Below, piece after piece: positions 47,737-59,094 of a DNA stretch of 64,000 bases; the first letter of the stretch is position 1; every line of letters begins with the position of its first letter. The position numbers and the translations under genes are program-made. This DNA is from Salvia splendens. Taxonomy: Eukaryota; Streptophyta; Magnoliopsida; Lamiales; Lamiaceae. The stretch lies in the NCBI RefSeq assembly GCF_004379255.2, contig NC_056039.1:29959883-30023882 (forward strand), given 5' to 3'. The notes beneath the pieces were generated by a model. The model did no database searches. It was not told where the DNA came from and worked only from the letters and a program-made list of their open reading frames with translations.

Positions 47737-47935
47737 TAATAACCCTCCATTTATATACTACTTTATACTAATTGCTAACCAATAATCAAACTTTGGATAG
47801 AGTTACAAGTAAGATCCCTTAAATTTCCATCAATCGATGTGACACGCCTTATTTATATGTATGTAGACTATTTTTAATAGCTGAAAAACGAATCGATTTT
47901 TTAAAAATTAGTACTACTAAGAATCAGTTCATAAT

Positions 47936-48153
47936 TGTAATAGTTCAAAGACTAGATCCAATTATATCCAAATGAATATTTAATTTATTTATTCATAAAA
48001 AAAATGAATATTTTTGGAATGATCATATAACATTGCTCAAAAGAATTATATCCAAATGTACAAGCCCAAATATTGACGAGGCTGGATAACAGAGGAATGG
48101 GTCTTCATAAGATAAAAAAGATTTGGCGATGAGGACAAAACTGTGTGTAATCA
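47936..48153. other. AT-rich spacer
   Basis: Nothing recognised between the host duplication and the next Harbinger element. Confidence 0.4.
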
Positions 48154-50088
48154 GGCAATCTGCAACGCTGTCTCTTATCCGTCATTTAACCGTCTCTTAA
48201 ATTATTATTCATGGGCCCCACTGTACTTTTTTACTTCATCTCTTAACTAATGGACAGAACCTGCAACCCTCCATCTCTTATCCGTCCCTTAACCGTCTAT
48301 TAAATTACTATTTATTCAATTTCATTTTTTATTTTTATTCCCAACAAATTCAATTAATAAAAACACACTTCATTAAATAAAATAAAATTACACCATAAAA
48401 TTCGTAAAATCCAAAAAAAATTAAAAATACATAATTTAATAATTTCCTCCGCCAAATTTTGCCCAAATGTGCTCCATTAGATCATCTTCAAGTTGGGCGT
48501 GGGCGGTAGAGTCACGCGTCCTTGCCCAAATAGACAACCGTTCTTGTATAGACGGATGCACTCCACTGCGAGGCGGACTACTTGCGGTAGAGTTTCCGGG
48601 GGCTTCAGGGTCGAACCAATTTCCCGCCTCAGGTCCCTCGTCTTGGACAATCATGTTGTGCAAGATTATGCACGTATACATGATGTCGACCATACTCTCC
48701 ATGAACTACGTACGAGCCGGGGCTTTGATTATGTTGAAGCGTGCTTGGAGAACCCCGAACGCCCTCTCCACATCCTTGCGAGCAGCCTCCTGCTTCTGCG
48801 CAAAAAGAGCCTGCTTTGCGTTCGCAGGCCTGTTGCACGTCTTCACGAAGGTTGGCCACTTCGGGTAGATGCCGTCGGCAAGATAGTACCCCATTTTATA
48901 CCGCTGGTTGTTAGCGATGAAGTTGATGGCCGACGCTTTACGATCCAAAACTTCGGCAAAGAGGTCGGATTGGTGGAGCACGTTTATGTCGTTGTTCGAT
49001 CCAGGGACCCCGAAGTACGCATGCCAGATCCATAATCGGTAGTCGGCAATGGCCTTGAGTATAACAGTGGGGTGGGTGCCTTTGTGGCCGTTAGTGTATG
49101 AACCCCTCCACGACACAGGGCAATTCTTCCATTGCCAGTGCATGCAATCGACGCTGCCAAGCATCCCTGGGAATCCGTGCACTTCTTCGTGAAGGTGGAG
49201 CAGAAACTGACAATCTGTCATGCTTGGCCTCCGGAGAAATTCGTCGGTGAAGGCTGCCCGGATGCCTTTGCAGAATTGGATCAAACACATTCTCCCAGTG
49301 CTTTCTCCAATGTGAAGGTATTCGTCGAACACATCCGCCGTTTGTCCAGTCGCAAGTTGACGGATTGTTTTAGTATATTTATGCAGCGTCGTGTGGCTGG
49401 GACGGCTGACGGCGTCGAACCTTTCTTGGAAGAACTCTTCCCGGGCTGCCAATATATTTGCGATGTGGAGAAATAGCGGTTTCCGCATGCGGAAACGTCG
49501 ACGGAAGTAGGTATCTCCCCAAACCGGGTTATCGCAGAAGTAGTCGCGGACTAACCTTACGGCGGCTTCTTCCCGGTTACGATGGATGCAATCCGGGAGC
49601 GTCTTTGGGGCGGCGCGGCTTCCTCCGCCTCCCGACGTCGATCTTCTTCAAGTGATTTTTCCATTATTCAACGCATTTCCTCATATGGATCCATTATATC
49701 GATTAACTTTGGGGGAAGAATAAAAGAGTTGATTTGAGATGAAAATTGGAGTTGAAAGAGAGATGATTTGAGAAGAATAGATGTGTGTTTGTGTGTGAAA
49801 TGATGATGAAATAAGAGTATTTATAGAGTAAAAAAAATAAAAAAATATAGGAAAACGGTCGAAAACGGTAATATTACCGTTTTTCAAATTTTAATTTTTT
49901 TATTTAATTCAAATTTTTAAAAAAAATGATTTATTGCGTCAGCGTGAAGAGACCTCTCGCGGGCCGTCTCGGAGAGACGTGTGTCTCGGCGTACTGGGGA
50001 CGCGGCGGGACGCTGCAATGCGTCCCGCGCGCGTCTCGTCACGGAGGAACGAGCTTCAAGCCACCCGCGTAACGCATTGCCGGTGGCC
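48154..50088 (-). mobile_element. Harbinger element A2 (1935 bp)
   Basis: + strand left end GGCAATCTGCAACGCTG; right-end reverse complement GGCCACCGGCAATGCG; flanked by TCA on both sides (48151-48153, 50089-50091), an off-consensus target duplication. High similarity to element A1 (23213-33827) along its length. Confidence 0.88.
48436..49694 (-). pseudogene. Harbinger element A2 transposase, two stops and a frameshift
   Basis: ATG at 49694, then an early TGA eight codons later where A1 has CGA, and the same frameshift before YIHRN as in A1. From 49488 the frame is open: FRMRKPLFLHIANIL, GSVDCMHWQWKNC, GSNNDINVLHQSDLF, RKDVERAFGVLQARFN. A Trp to TAG change at 48708-48706 interrupts it just after the Glu region; it resumes with FMESMVDIMYTCIILHN and ends FGGGNY. 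All three catalytic acids are in place, so the damage is slight. Confidence 0.88.
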
Positions 50089-50331
50089 TCATGCTATTTT
50101 GTGTGCAAAAGTTTCCAAACAAGACAAGATTACAAAATTAACCCACAACAAACTTTGAAGTTTGAAACCTCCAAAATTTATCTTCCTACTCAACTCCATC
50201 ATCGGATTCCACCAAATCTAATATGTCGGAAAAAAGGTTGAGAAAAAACAATAGCAATAGGCTAACATGGCCGCGATTCCCCGTTAAATCCTTTAAATGA
50301 TTCTCGGTTTCAATGCTATAATAACGGCTAA

Positions 50332-52283
50332 GGCCATCCGCAATGGGGCGGACGATGACACGCCCGATGGCGCGCATCGTCCGGGCCCGCCATCGTCCGC
50401 CCCATTGCGGGTGCGTGACATAGGCCGCGGACGATCGTCGCGCCCTATACTAAGGGCGCGGAGTATAGCGCGGACGATGTCCAACGTCCGCCCCATTGCG
50501 GCCTACGCGGACGATGGCCGCGGACGATAAGCCATCGGCCGCGCCATCGTCCTCCCCACTGTGGGCTACGCGGACGATGGTCGCGGACGATGGCACGCGT
50601 TTTTGATTTTCTATTTAAATCTCGTTTCTCATTCATTTGTACATACGAATATGTCGACTATCTCTTTACATATTCTCTCTCAACATCCAACCAAAATGAA
50701 TCTCGGCGACGACACCAATAGTTCTAGTTCGTCTGAGTCCGGTAGTTCGACGTCAGAAGCATTAGATGCAGCCGTTGAAGAGGCCATGGCGGCATGCTAT
50801 GCGGCAATGCAGCGCGAGGAGGAGGTGGCGGCAGCGGCGGCTGAGCAAGTCCATAGGCCTATTCGACATAGGACGTATGTCCGACGCGACCACCCGGAAG
50901 CTCACAAACGTCTGGTTGAAGACTATTTTGCCAATCAACCACGATGGGGCCCAACTGTTTTCCGCCGCCGGTTTAGAATATCGCGGTACCTTTTTCTCAG
51001 CATTGTTCGGACATTGTCTTCACGTGATGAATACTTCACGTTTCGGGAGGACGACATCGGCAAACCCGGCCTTACACCATTGCAAAAGTGCCCGACTGCT
51101 ATTTGGCAGTTGGCATATGGCACCCCGGTGGACCTTTTTGAAGAGTACCTCCATTGCGGGGATTCTACAGGCCGTGAGTGTCTGAAGCGCTTTTGTCGGG
51201 GGATAGTAGAGGCCTATGGCAACACATATTTGCGCAAGCCGACTGCCACTGATTGCCAGTGTCTGATGCAGATTCACGAGACGGCGCACGGGTTTCCTGG
51301 GATGCTCGGGAGCATTGACTGTATGCACTGGCAGTGGAAGAATTGTCCGACGACGTGGAGAGGCCAATTCACAAGTGGATACAAGGGCAGCCACCCGACG
51401 ATGATCCTCGAAGCCGTCGCTGACCATCGACTCTGGATCTGGCATGCTTACTTCGGCGTAGCCGGGTCGAACAACGACATTAACGTTTTCAACTCGTCCA
51501 CCCTCTTCACCGAGCAATGTAACGGCAACGGCCCGGCCATCGAGTTCACTGCCAACAGAAGCCAATACCATATGGGGTACTACTTGGCCGATGGGATCTA
51601 CCCACGGTGGCCAGTTTTCCTAAAGACGATCAGCTGCCCAATTGGTGAGAAGAGGGTTTTATTTGCGCAAAAGCAGGAGTCGGCGCGGAAGGATGTCGAG
51701 CGGGCATTTGGTGTGCTCCAATCACGGTGGGCAATTGTGAAAGGGCCGGCTCGTTCCTGGTACAAGGAAGTCATCGCCGATGTCATATATGCGTGCATAA
51801 TCATGCACAACATGATAGTCGAGAATGAAGGCGGAAGCATCTCCGATTGGAATGAAGATGACCGTGCATCTAGCTCGTCCGACACGTCGACCAAGACACT
51901 CGATAGAGGGTTACCGTTAGGCTTCAATGAGGTTCTATCTAGACAGGCCTCAATGCGCAACCAACAGGATCATGCGCAGCTCATGAGCGACATGATTGAA
52001 GAAGTGTGGGCTCGTAACCGCCGTCGCTGAGTTTGCGTTTTTTTTAATTCGCATTGTAATGTATTAATTTTTATTAAATGAAATGAAGTTTTTGAAATTC
52101 GTAATTTAATTTATTAAGTTTTTTTAAATTCGTATGAATTTTGTAAATATTAAAAAAATGATGATGTGGCGCGTCATAAGGCGCGCCTTAGGGCGCCCCA
52201 CTGCAAGTGGGGAGGTAGGAGGATAAAACTGATGACGTGGAGCGCCATAGGGCGCGCCTTAGGGCGCCCCACTGCTGATGCCC
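50332..52283 (+). mobile_element. Harbinger element C with intact transposase (1952 bp)
   Basis: Left GGCCATCCGCAATGGGGCG, right-end reverse complement GGGCATCAGCAGTGGGGCG; TAA at 50329-50331 and 52284-52286. GC-rich subterminal motifs GCGGACGATGG recur about ten times on the left (50345-50595) and AGGGCGCCCCACTG recurs on the right. No ORF1 inside. Confidence 0.92.
50651..52030 (+). CDS. PIF/Harbinger (HARBI1/ALP1-like) transposase, intact (459 aa)
   Basis: Frame from ATG 50651 to TGA 52028-52030; a second in-frame ATG at 50696 gives 444 aa and is equally plausible. Acidic/Ser-rich N-terminus and an Ala/Glu-rich helix, then RRRFRISRYLFLSIV (helix-turn-helix-like), LTPLQKCPTAIWQLAYGTP, GSIDCMHWQWKNC (first catalytic Asp), AGSNNDINVFNSS (second Asp), RKDVERAFGVLQSRW (Glu), CIIMHNMIVENEG. 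All DDE residues and the full length of the family are present without stop or shift. It should excise and reinsert elements at TTA/TAA, provided an ORF1 partner is supplied. Domesticated ALP1-like genes look similar, but the matching TIRs and target duplication show this is a transposon copy. Confidence 0.92.
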   Translation: MSTISLHILSQHPTKMNLGDDTNSSSSSESGSSTSEALDAAVEEAMAACYAAMQREEEVAAAAAEQVHRPIRHRTYVRRDHPEAHKRLVEDYFANQPRWGPTVFRRRFRISRYLFLSIVRTLSSRDEYFTFREDDIGKPGLTPLQKCPTAIWQLAYGTPVDLFEEYLHCGDSTGRECLKRFCRGIVEAYGNTYLRKPTATDCQCLMQIHETAHGFPGMLGSIDCMHWQWKNCPTTWRGQFTSGYKGSHPTMILEAVADHRLWIWHAYFGVAGSNNDINVFNSSTLFTEQCNGNGPAIEFTANRSQYHMGYYLADGIYPRWPVFLKTISCPIGEKRVLFAQKQESARKDVERAFGVLQSRWAIVKGPARSWYKEVIADVIYACIIMHNMIVENEGGSISDWNEDDRASSSSDTSTKTLDRGLPLGFNEVLSRQASMRNQQDHAQLMSDMIEEVWARNRRR

Positions 52284-52330
52284 TAATCCACCAACTAATT
52301 TATATGACTAAGACAACATGCTTTAACTAA

Positions 52331-52913
52331 GAGCCTCCGCAGTGGGCGCCCTAAAGCCCGCCCCCACTGCAGCTCCACGCCCTATGTCATTTCCTTCCTC
52401 CGCGCCCTATGCATAGTCCGCGGACGATGAACCATTTTTTGCATCTTCCGGCCTATCCTCCGCCCCATTGCGGGGGGTAAGGAGGATAGTCCGGACGATG
52501 CACAATTTTCACTATTTTTTTAATTTGTTTTATATTTTCTTCTATATATGTCACCAATTTTTTTTACTTCATTTCTTACCTTTCACTCCATTCTCTTCCC
52601 CATCTCAATTTCTCTCTAAATTCAATAATGAATTCGGACGATTTTTCATATTTGCAAGCATAAAATATAAAATAATAAATAAATACTGACAATAGGATTT
52701 GCCTTTATTTGTGGTGTTTTTATATTTATTCTTGATAATTGATATATTTGCAAACATAAAAATAAAAAACTAATACAAAATAGTAGTTAAAACTATATGG
52801 CAGACTTTAGGGTATCCCCCTGCATGTGGAAGGGTAGGAGGATAGAATGATGATGTGACGGAGCATAGAGCGCCCTATAGGGCGGACTATAGGGCGCCCC
52901 ATTGTGGATGCTC
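52331..52913. mobile_element. Harbinger MITE related to element C (583 bp)
   Basis: Left GAGCCTCCGCAGTGGGCGCC, right-end reverse complement GAGCATCCACAATGGGGCGCC; TAA at 52328-52330 and 52914-52916. Shares GCGGACGATG motifs and the right subterminal block (GGTAGGAGGATA...AGGGCGCCCCA) with element C, 47 bp away. Noncoding. Confidence 0.87.
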
Positions 52914-52916
52914 TAA

Positions 52917-53679
52917 TCGCGAAAATTCCAGCATTATCAATACCACAAAAAATTACAAACAAAAACTTTATTTATTTTAATACTAATACTAAACACAATT
53001 TTCTATTTAATGTACTCCATTACTAATATAGATAGTCATAAATTATAAATTAAACACAATTTTCTTATTTTATGTACCCACATATATAGGTTATAAATAC
53101 AAATCACAATTTTTTTTTTAATTTTGTGTACCCAGTTAATATAGACCACGGACTTATATAACTCTTTAGAATATTTTAACTAGATGAAAAATGTCTGCAT
53201 TTTGCTCTAAGCAAATTCATAATTGTAGGAGTACTATGTAAGAATGGAATTTACAAACACTAATTTTTTTTACTCTTAAGCATTAATAGTGATATAAATA
53301 TTTGTGGTTATGTGATGTGACGAATTTCTGATCAAGCTGGCTGACTTGCATCATTTCATCTAGGATAGGAAATCTCGACATGGCCAAACTGAAAAAGAAA
53401 GATTTTATTGCAGGAAATGATATGAAAAACAAAATCAAAGGCGAATCTATACGAGCATATCTCATTAATAACGGCAGAAATTACAAAATTATTTTCGGAT
53501 CCGAAAAAAGGAAAGAGTTCATTCAATAAAGTGACGAAGCCATTTCCGCAACAACACACGGATTAATTCATTAAAATTAGCAAGTTACCTTTGACTATTT
53601 ATTTACACCATCACCACACATTTTGGCCACGCCCTTTCTACATAATTCCAAAACTACCCCTACCGTAGCTACACTTTCA
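52917..53679. other. AT-rich spacer with diverged repeats
   Basis: About three diverged copies of an approximately 80-bp unit (AAACACAATTTT...GTACCC) lie at 52980-53150. Otherwise nothing recognised before the next gene's 3' end. Confidence 0.4.
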
Positions 53680-54462
53680 CTACAGAAAGATGAAACATTC
53701 CAGGGACACGAGCGGGTTTTCAAGCGACTCGTTGCTCCCATTCGTCGGTGGCCACTTGCTACCGCCACTCTCGTTCCCTCCATCCAACTTCCGGATCTTC
53801 TCCGCGGACCCGGGCGCGACCCGACCCGGTGATTTACCCGTTCTCCTCCTCGCCGATTGCGCCCGCCCGAGACCCGGATCCGCGCGCGTCACCGGCGACC
53901 TCGACCTTCTCCCGGAGCTCTCCCCTGTATCTCTTCTCCTCCCGTATCCGGATGCGGGCACGGGTCGGGCCCGACCCGGCGAGGGCTCGGATCTCCTTGC
54001 GGGAGATCTCCCTACCATTTTCTCTCTATGCAGCTCGCCGGAAAATAGCCTGCTCCTTGACCTCGCCGGAGACCGCTGCCGTAGCTCGCGCAATTCGGCT
54101 CTCCTGTCCGTGACGGATGTGGTAGCGCTGACGCTCTCGCTGAGAGAGCTGCAGATCTCGGACGCCTCTGACAGATCATCGGCGGTGAACTGCGGCTTGA
54201 TGCCGACGGCGGCGTGGCGCTCCTTGTTTTTCAGCAGAGGCGCTGATTTGATGAACGGGCTCTCGTGCTTGCTGTGAAAATTCGGAATCGGAATTGGGGG
54301 TTTGGGGGTTTCGGAGAGGACTTCTTTGACTGTTTCGTCTTCGGCGAGAGGGTGGCTTGGGGGCGGCGATTTGCTAACGATGCCGTGTATGGTGGCGGAG
54401 GAGGGAATGTGGCCGGTTTTATGGGATGGATTGGATTTATTTGTGCTGATACAGCAGCCCAT
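53680..54462 (-). CDS. basic Ser/Arg-rich protein with MGCC acylation signal (260 aa)
   Basis: Single exon from ATG 54462 to the stop at 53680-53682. The N-terminus MGCCISTNKS fits N-myristoylation (Gly2, Ser6) with palmitoylatable Cys3 and Cys4, so plasma-membrane attachment is predicted. Then comes a Pro-rich stretch (KSPPPSHPLAEDET), an acidic/Ser block (FTADDLSEASEICSSLSES), and an Arg-rich tail with repeated SPARS, SPGRA and RRSRSPV. It resembles plant MGCC proteins often annotated serine/arginine repetitive matrix-like, whose function is not established. Open frame, GC-rich coding sequence unlike the AT-rich flanks. The leader side has a (GAGT)n run near 54552-54575. Confidence 0.82.
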   Translation of the reverse strand: MGCCISTNKSNPSHKTGHIPSSATIHGIVSKSPPPSHPLAEDETVKEVLSETPKPPIPIPNFHSKHESPFIKSAPLLKNKERHAAVGIKPQFTADDLSEASEICSSLSESVSATTSVTDRRAELRELRQRSPARSRSRLFSGELHREKMVGRSPARRSEPSPGRARPVPASGYGRRRDTGESSGRRSRSPVTRADPGLGRAQSARRRTGKSPGRVAPGSAEKIRKLDGGNESGGSKWPPTNGSNESLENPLVSLECFIFL

Positions 54463-55611
54463 TGATGTTTTTGGGAGGAATGTGGGCGGTTTTCACATGC
54501 GACGGCGGTGGTGGAGAGGAGGGAGAATTGAATGATGAATGGAGAAGTGGTTGAGTGAGTGAGTGAGTGAGTGTTGTGAATTTATTGCGTTTGGAGGATA
54601 GAGGCTTTTGTGATTGGGAATTACATTAATAATTGTGAAATTAAGAGTAAGAAAATGGACATTGCTGTCTCAATTAATTTTGCATGACGTATTTTGTCTC
54701 TGCATCCATAGGATTCGTTGAATTCGAGAGGCAAAAGGACTAAATAATCATTAGATCTCATCTCCTTACAAAAATGGTCCCGCCAACATGCCATTTTCAT
54801 ATTTGTGCAAATTAGCTAATTTCATGAAACTAATTTGTTAATAATAAGTTACTCATTTTCATAAGTAACATTGACATAAATACCTTTTATGGCTTTTCAT
54901 ATAGTTATTTTAGGTATAATACTTACACATTATAAATCATTGCATTATAAATTGATGACGATTTTTAAACAAATTGATTTCAATCTCTAACACAAAGAGG
55001 CTAAAATCGCGAGAAAAAAAAAATCTTATTTGTGCTTCTGAATCTTAAAATGTATGACAAATCATTACGACAATCTTTAATATACTTTAGAAAAAGGACA
55101 CATTTCAGTACAAAAATGCCCTAGCTAAAGGTTATTCTGGGCGTGCATTATATTATAAAGAACAAGTTAGAATATGTAAAAAAAAATAAAGTTAGAACAT
55201 GTCTCCTGATCATTACACCGATCAATGTTTGGTGTATGTTTGTTAGCCTTTGAAATTGTGTGTTGTTACATATGTACTTGGAGAATTATTAAGTTGATGC
55301 CGTTGCACAAATGCATGACTTCGATCATACTAATGAAAGAAATATCAAAATTCGGATTGTTGTTGCAATTTTTGTTTAGTGTGACGGGTGGATGTGAGTT
55401 ATTTTGAGAAAGAACGATGATGATTATAGAGATGTGCTTATCATCTGGTATTGATAAGACTTGTAGTTACACTTTAACCATAAGAAGCTCAGCGTCGGCG
55501 ATACAGATAACATTAGAATTTAGTTTACAAAGTTTATTATCAAATGAGCCCATTACTCTAAATGCTTCTTATTCTATCATCCTAGTTGAATGTTGATGCA
55601 GTGGGAGCGCT
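54463..55611. other. upstream region of the MGCC gene
   Basis: Contains a (GAGT)n microsatellite (about 54552-54575); otherwise AT-rich without recognised genes. Confidence 0.45.
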
Positions 55612-56581
55612 TCTCTCCTAAATGAAACATGCTTATATATGTCATAAATAGGACCAATAAATTTTGACACAGACATTAAAACCCAATACGAACTTGCACG
55701 AAAAATAACGTACTTTAGTTGCATAAATCCCAAATTATGTCTCAATTTTTACTATTCTACGCTTCAGCTCTTGAGAGGTGTATTTGATTTGAGGAGTGGG
55801 TTACAACACCAAACTTGTGATTTTTAATGTTTATTTACTTTTATGATTTTTGTGGACTAAAATCTTTGTAGTATTATTAAATCTTTGTATGTTTCTCAAA
55901 ATTATTTAATTTTTGTAATGTTATCTAAAAATAAATTATTTAAATTTTGTAGTATTATTTAAAAAATATTAAATGATTTAATATTTGGAAATTAATATGC
56001 ATTAGTAGTATTATTTAAAAAATATTAAATGATTTATTTGCAATCTAGCATTAAACTAAAAATATATGCTTTAAAATATTGAATGGTTGATTTTTTTTCC
56101 TTCGTTACTCATTAACTTGCTTTTGCCATAAATTTTAAATGAGTGGGATGTGATCATGTGAATCCTATTAATATAATTATTGAATATAAATAAAATGAGT
56201 TAATTGAATATTAATTCCCTTTTTGTAAAACATAATGAGACTTTTTTTTATCAATGAAAATCTAAAATAGTACACCGTAGTAAAATGAGATTAGTATGGC
56301 GAGGGATGGAGTGACGATCTTTCATTCCATCGAAATTGTAAGTTAGAAGGAGTAGTATTTTGTTTGATGATCACATGCACCAACGAAATTAAAAGTCGGC
56401 AGTAATATTTTGTTATGATCACATGCACCAACGAAATTATATTCGCCTTTGGCGTTTTAGTTTGTTGTTTTCTTGTCAAACACAAGCAATCCTGATAGCC
56501 TTTCATCATTAAATCTGTCACTTATCAAATCTGTCACTTATCAGTATCATACTAAATTATACGCAAATCTAGTGTCCTTAA
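55612..56581. repeat. inverted copy of repeat Z/Y
   Basis: Reverse complement of about 37840-38807; continues at 58491-58560 beyond the Harbinger insertion. Confidence 0.85.
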
Positions 56582-58487
56582 GAGTGTCCACAATGGGGAG
56601 CCGCGGCCCGCGGCTCGGTGCGCGGCCCCCCATTGCAGAGAGCCGAGAGCCGGGGCGAGCCGCGGCCGCGGACGCGGCCCTCCATTGCAGCGGGCTGCGT
56701 AAATAATTTTTTTTTTAATTTCGAAATTTTTTTATAAATATGCACTTCTATTTCCATTTTTTTCACTTCTTTCTACACTTCCAATCTCTTCATTTTACAC
56801 TTCCAAACCCTACAAAAAATGCAAGGTGGAGATGGTAATTCCTCGGGGTATGGAGACTCGGGATACGACAACTTCCCCAATCAGATGTGGAGTCCGCAAT
56901 CGCCCCAATTCCGGGTCCAGTCATCCCAGCAGAGGAACTTGGTTCGCCAACCATCGGGGTTCGGTGACTACCGACTGAATATGGACGCGATCAACAACCC
57001 GTCCCAGCACTTCCAATCCTCCCAATTCCAATACTCCCAGTCTCCTCTGTCTGAATCTGATAGATTCACATGGGAACAGTTGATGGGTACACCGGAGACC
57101 CCGACATCCGGTAGTGTGGAGATGGAGGCCCCCACCGGGGGTCGCCGAACCGTCGGTGGTGGGGGCGAGGCGGCGACGGTGGCGGTGGGGGGCGAGGCGG
57201 CAGAGAGCAGGGGCCCACAGGGGGCGGGGGAGGCGGAGACGGAGAGCCGGAAACCGGCGGTGGCCGAGGCGGTGGTTATCGGCGGGGCGAGAAGTACAAC
57301 AACGACGAATCCCTCGCTGTTGCGCGGGCTTGGGAGGCGGTCACGACGAATCCGGTCATCGGCACGGATCAGACCGACTTTTGCTTCTGGAGGCGCGTCC
57401 TGACGGTGTACAACGACTTCAAACCAGAAGGCAGTGCCGGACGTGATGAAGGCCAGATCCGGAAGAAGTTTGGCCGGATCAGTAGAGCTGTGAAGAGGTT
57501 CAGGAGCATTTACGAGAAACAGCTCTAGAATGCCGAAAGCGGCCACAACGAAGCCGACGTACGGGCGTTATCGTATCAGTTGTTTAATACTGAACATTGG
57601 CCCAAGTTCACCTACTAGAATGAATACATGCTTCTCCGAGACTCCCCTCAATTCAAGGTGATCTGCGATGATGAGACCGGTCCTAATGGGAAGCGGACAA
57701 AAATTGAGGCCGACGGCACCTACAGCAGTGGTAGCGACTCACGTGCATTCGACCTGAATGACGATGTGAGGGATGAGCCCCCCTCGACAATGTCGAGGCG
57801 CCAGCGCCCGCAGGGCCAACAAGCCGCCATCCGGGAAACTAGAACCGCTTCCAAAGTCTCTCGGGCGAGCGCGGCGGCACTGCGCCCTTCACCGACCGCG
57901 GCGTTGACTCAAATACTGGAGGTGCAGATGATGAAGCAACTTGCGGATAACTTGTCCTTGTACGAGAAGTCGACGGACCCTATCACCAAGATGATGTACT
58001 ACGACCTCATTCTTAGATTGAGGTCGAAGTTGGGCTTCTCCGTTCGGTCGGAGATGGGCGAAGCTAGCGCCAGTGGGGCCGGTGTCGGCGGCGGTGGAGG
58101 AGGTGAAGAAGATGTGCCGGATTCCGATGACGCCACCGAGTAGGTAGCGGTGGCATTTTTTATCTTTTTATGTTGTGTTTTTTAAAAATTTTCGTTGTAG
58201 AATTTTCCCCTATCAAAAGTACGACGGAAATTTATCTCTAATTCGTAACTTTATTAAATTATGTTTATTTCCCAAATTATTAGTCTACTAAAATTTAATA
58301 TAGTTAAATTAAAAAATAACATTAAAAAAACCAAATAAATTAAATTTTTCTTAGAGGGCCACATTTGGTGGCCCTTGTTATTTTTGTTAATTTTGTTGCT
58401 TTTACCATTGCGGATGGCCACATAAGAGCCACGAATGGTGGCCGGGCCACATTTGGTGGCCTTCAATGGCCACCATTGTGGACACCC
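56582..58487 (+). mobile_element. Harbinger ORF1-only element (1906 bp)
   Basis: Left GAGTGTCCACAATGGGG, right-end reverse complement GGGTGTCCACAATGGTGG; TAA at 56579-56581 and 58488-58490. The inverted copy at about 37847 (GACTTAAGGACAC) shows the empty target. Contains ORF1 but no transposase. Confidence 0.92.
56819..58143 (+). pseudogene. Harbinger ORF1 (SANT/trihelix-like accessory protein), slightly damaged
   Basis: ATG 56819; N-terminus GGDGNSSGYGDSGYDNFP, then a Gln/Ser-rich region and a Gly/Glu-rich stretch where the frame shifts (about 57110-57290). The next frame has YNNDESLAVARAWEAV, TDFCFWRRVLTVYNDFKPEG and IRKKFGRISRAVKRFRSIY, the DNA-binding fold of plant Harbinger ORF1. TAG at 57526-57528 and TAG at 57616-57618 follow; from 57628 the frame is open (YMLLRDSPQFKV, MKQLADNLSLYEKSTDP, MMYYDLILRLRSKLG) to TAG 58141-58143. 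In known systems ORF1 binds the ends and supports nuclear import of the transposase. This copy cannot make the full protein. Confidence 0.85.
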
Positions 58488-58490
58488 TAA

Positions 58491-58556
58491 GTCTCACTAT
58501 ATCTATATGACTATATCTATATCCAAATTGTGATCAAAAGTCTAACTCTATCATCA

Positions 58557-58594
<38 letters not shown>
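58491..58594. repeat. rest of inverted repeat Z and a (TTA)n microsatellite
   Basis: 58491-58555 is the continuation of repeat Z (inverted). About 13 TTA units follow at 58556-58594 and abut the Gypsy LTR. Confidence 0.85.
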
Positions 58595-58598
<4 letters not shown>

Positions 58599-59094
58599 GG
58601 ATTTTGTATCCTATCGCAGTAGCAATAGAGCACTCGAACACTCGAACGATTATGAAGAACAGAACGACAATAAACGTTTCCATACTGGAGGTTCTAGGGT
58701 TTGGAACAAGAATGAGAATAGAGGTTTATTTCATATTTCTCAATGAAAATAATGCTAAACGCACCACTAATTTATAGAATCTAGAATGACTAAATAACTA
58801 AAAGATACGAGAGATAATGATATTGATATACACCAAATCCTTGACTTAGAATAAGAAATATCTTGTGATGATATCTTTAGATTTGGTGAGATGTTGTTCT
58901 CGGGCTTTTGACGTCTCTTGCTGGGATGGGCTCTACTCGACATCTGGGTTGCGTGGGAATGATTGGGCCGGCAGTCGTGAAGCCACGGTATCGAGCTGTT
59001 GGGCTTCGGCTTGAGCAGCTGTGACGTGAGGGTAAATTTAGTCCGGTTTGCTCGACTTCTGATGCTGCCGGTGTGGGTATTGAGGTCCCTATCA
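58595..59094 (-). repeat. Gypsy element 3' LTR (about 500 bp)
   Basis: High similarity to 61190-61690 and to 37157-37657; + strand right end GGTCCCTATCA followed by the polypurine tract complement (ACTCCCCCACCC). Confidence 0.87.

Larger units (their letters stand above)
46618..47935. repeat. tandem segmental duplication, copy 2, with a MITE inside
   Basis: Corresponds to 45143-45867 plus some further sequence. The MITE at 47180-47736 is absent from copy 1, which shows the empty site. Confidence 0.85.

Noticed and set aside
50186..50377. Reverse-strand 63-codon frame between Harbinger A2 and C
   Set aside because: Starts in Harbinger C terminal repeats; the remaining 40 codons show no recognisable motif.
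53690..54277. 195-codon forward frame opposite the MGCC gene
   Set aside because: Shadow of the GC-rich reverse-strand gene; the reverse frame has the acylation start and plausible family features.
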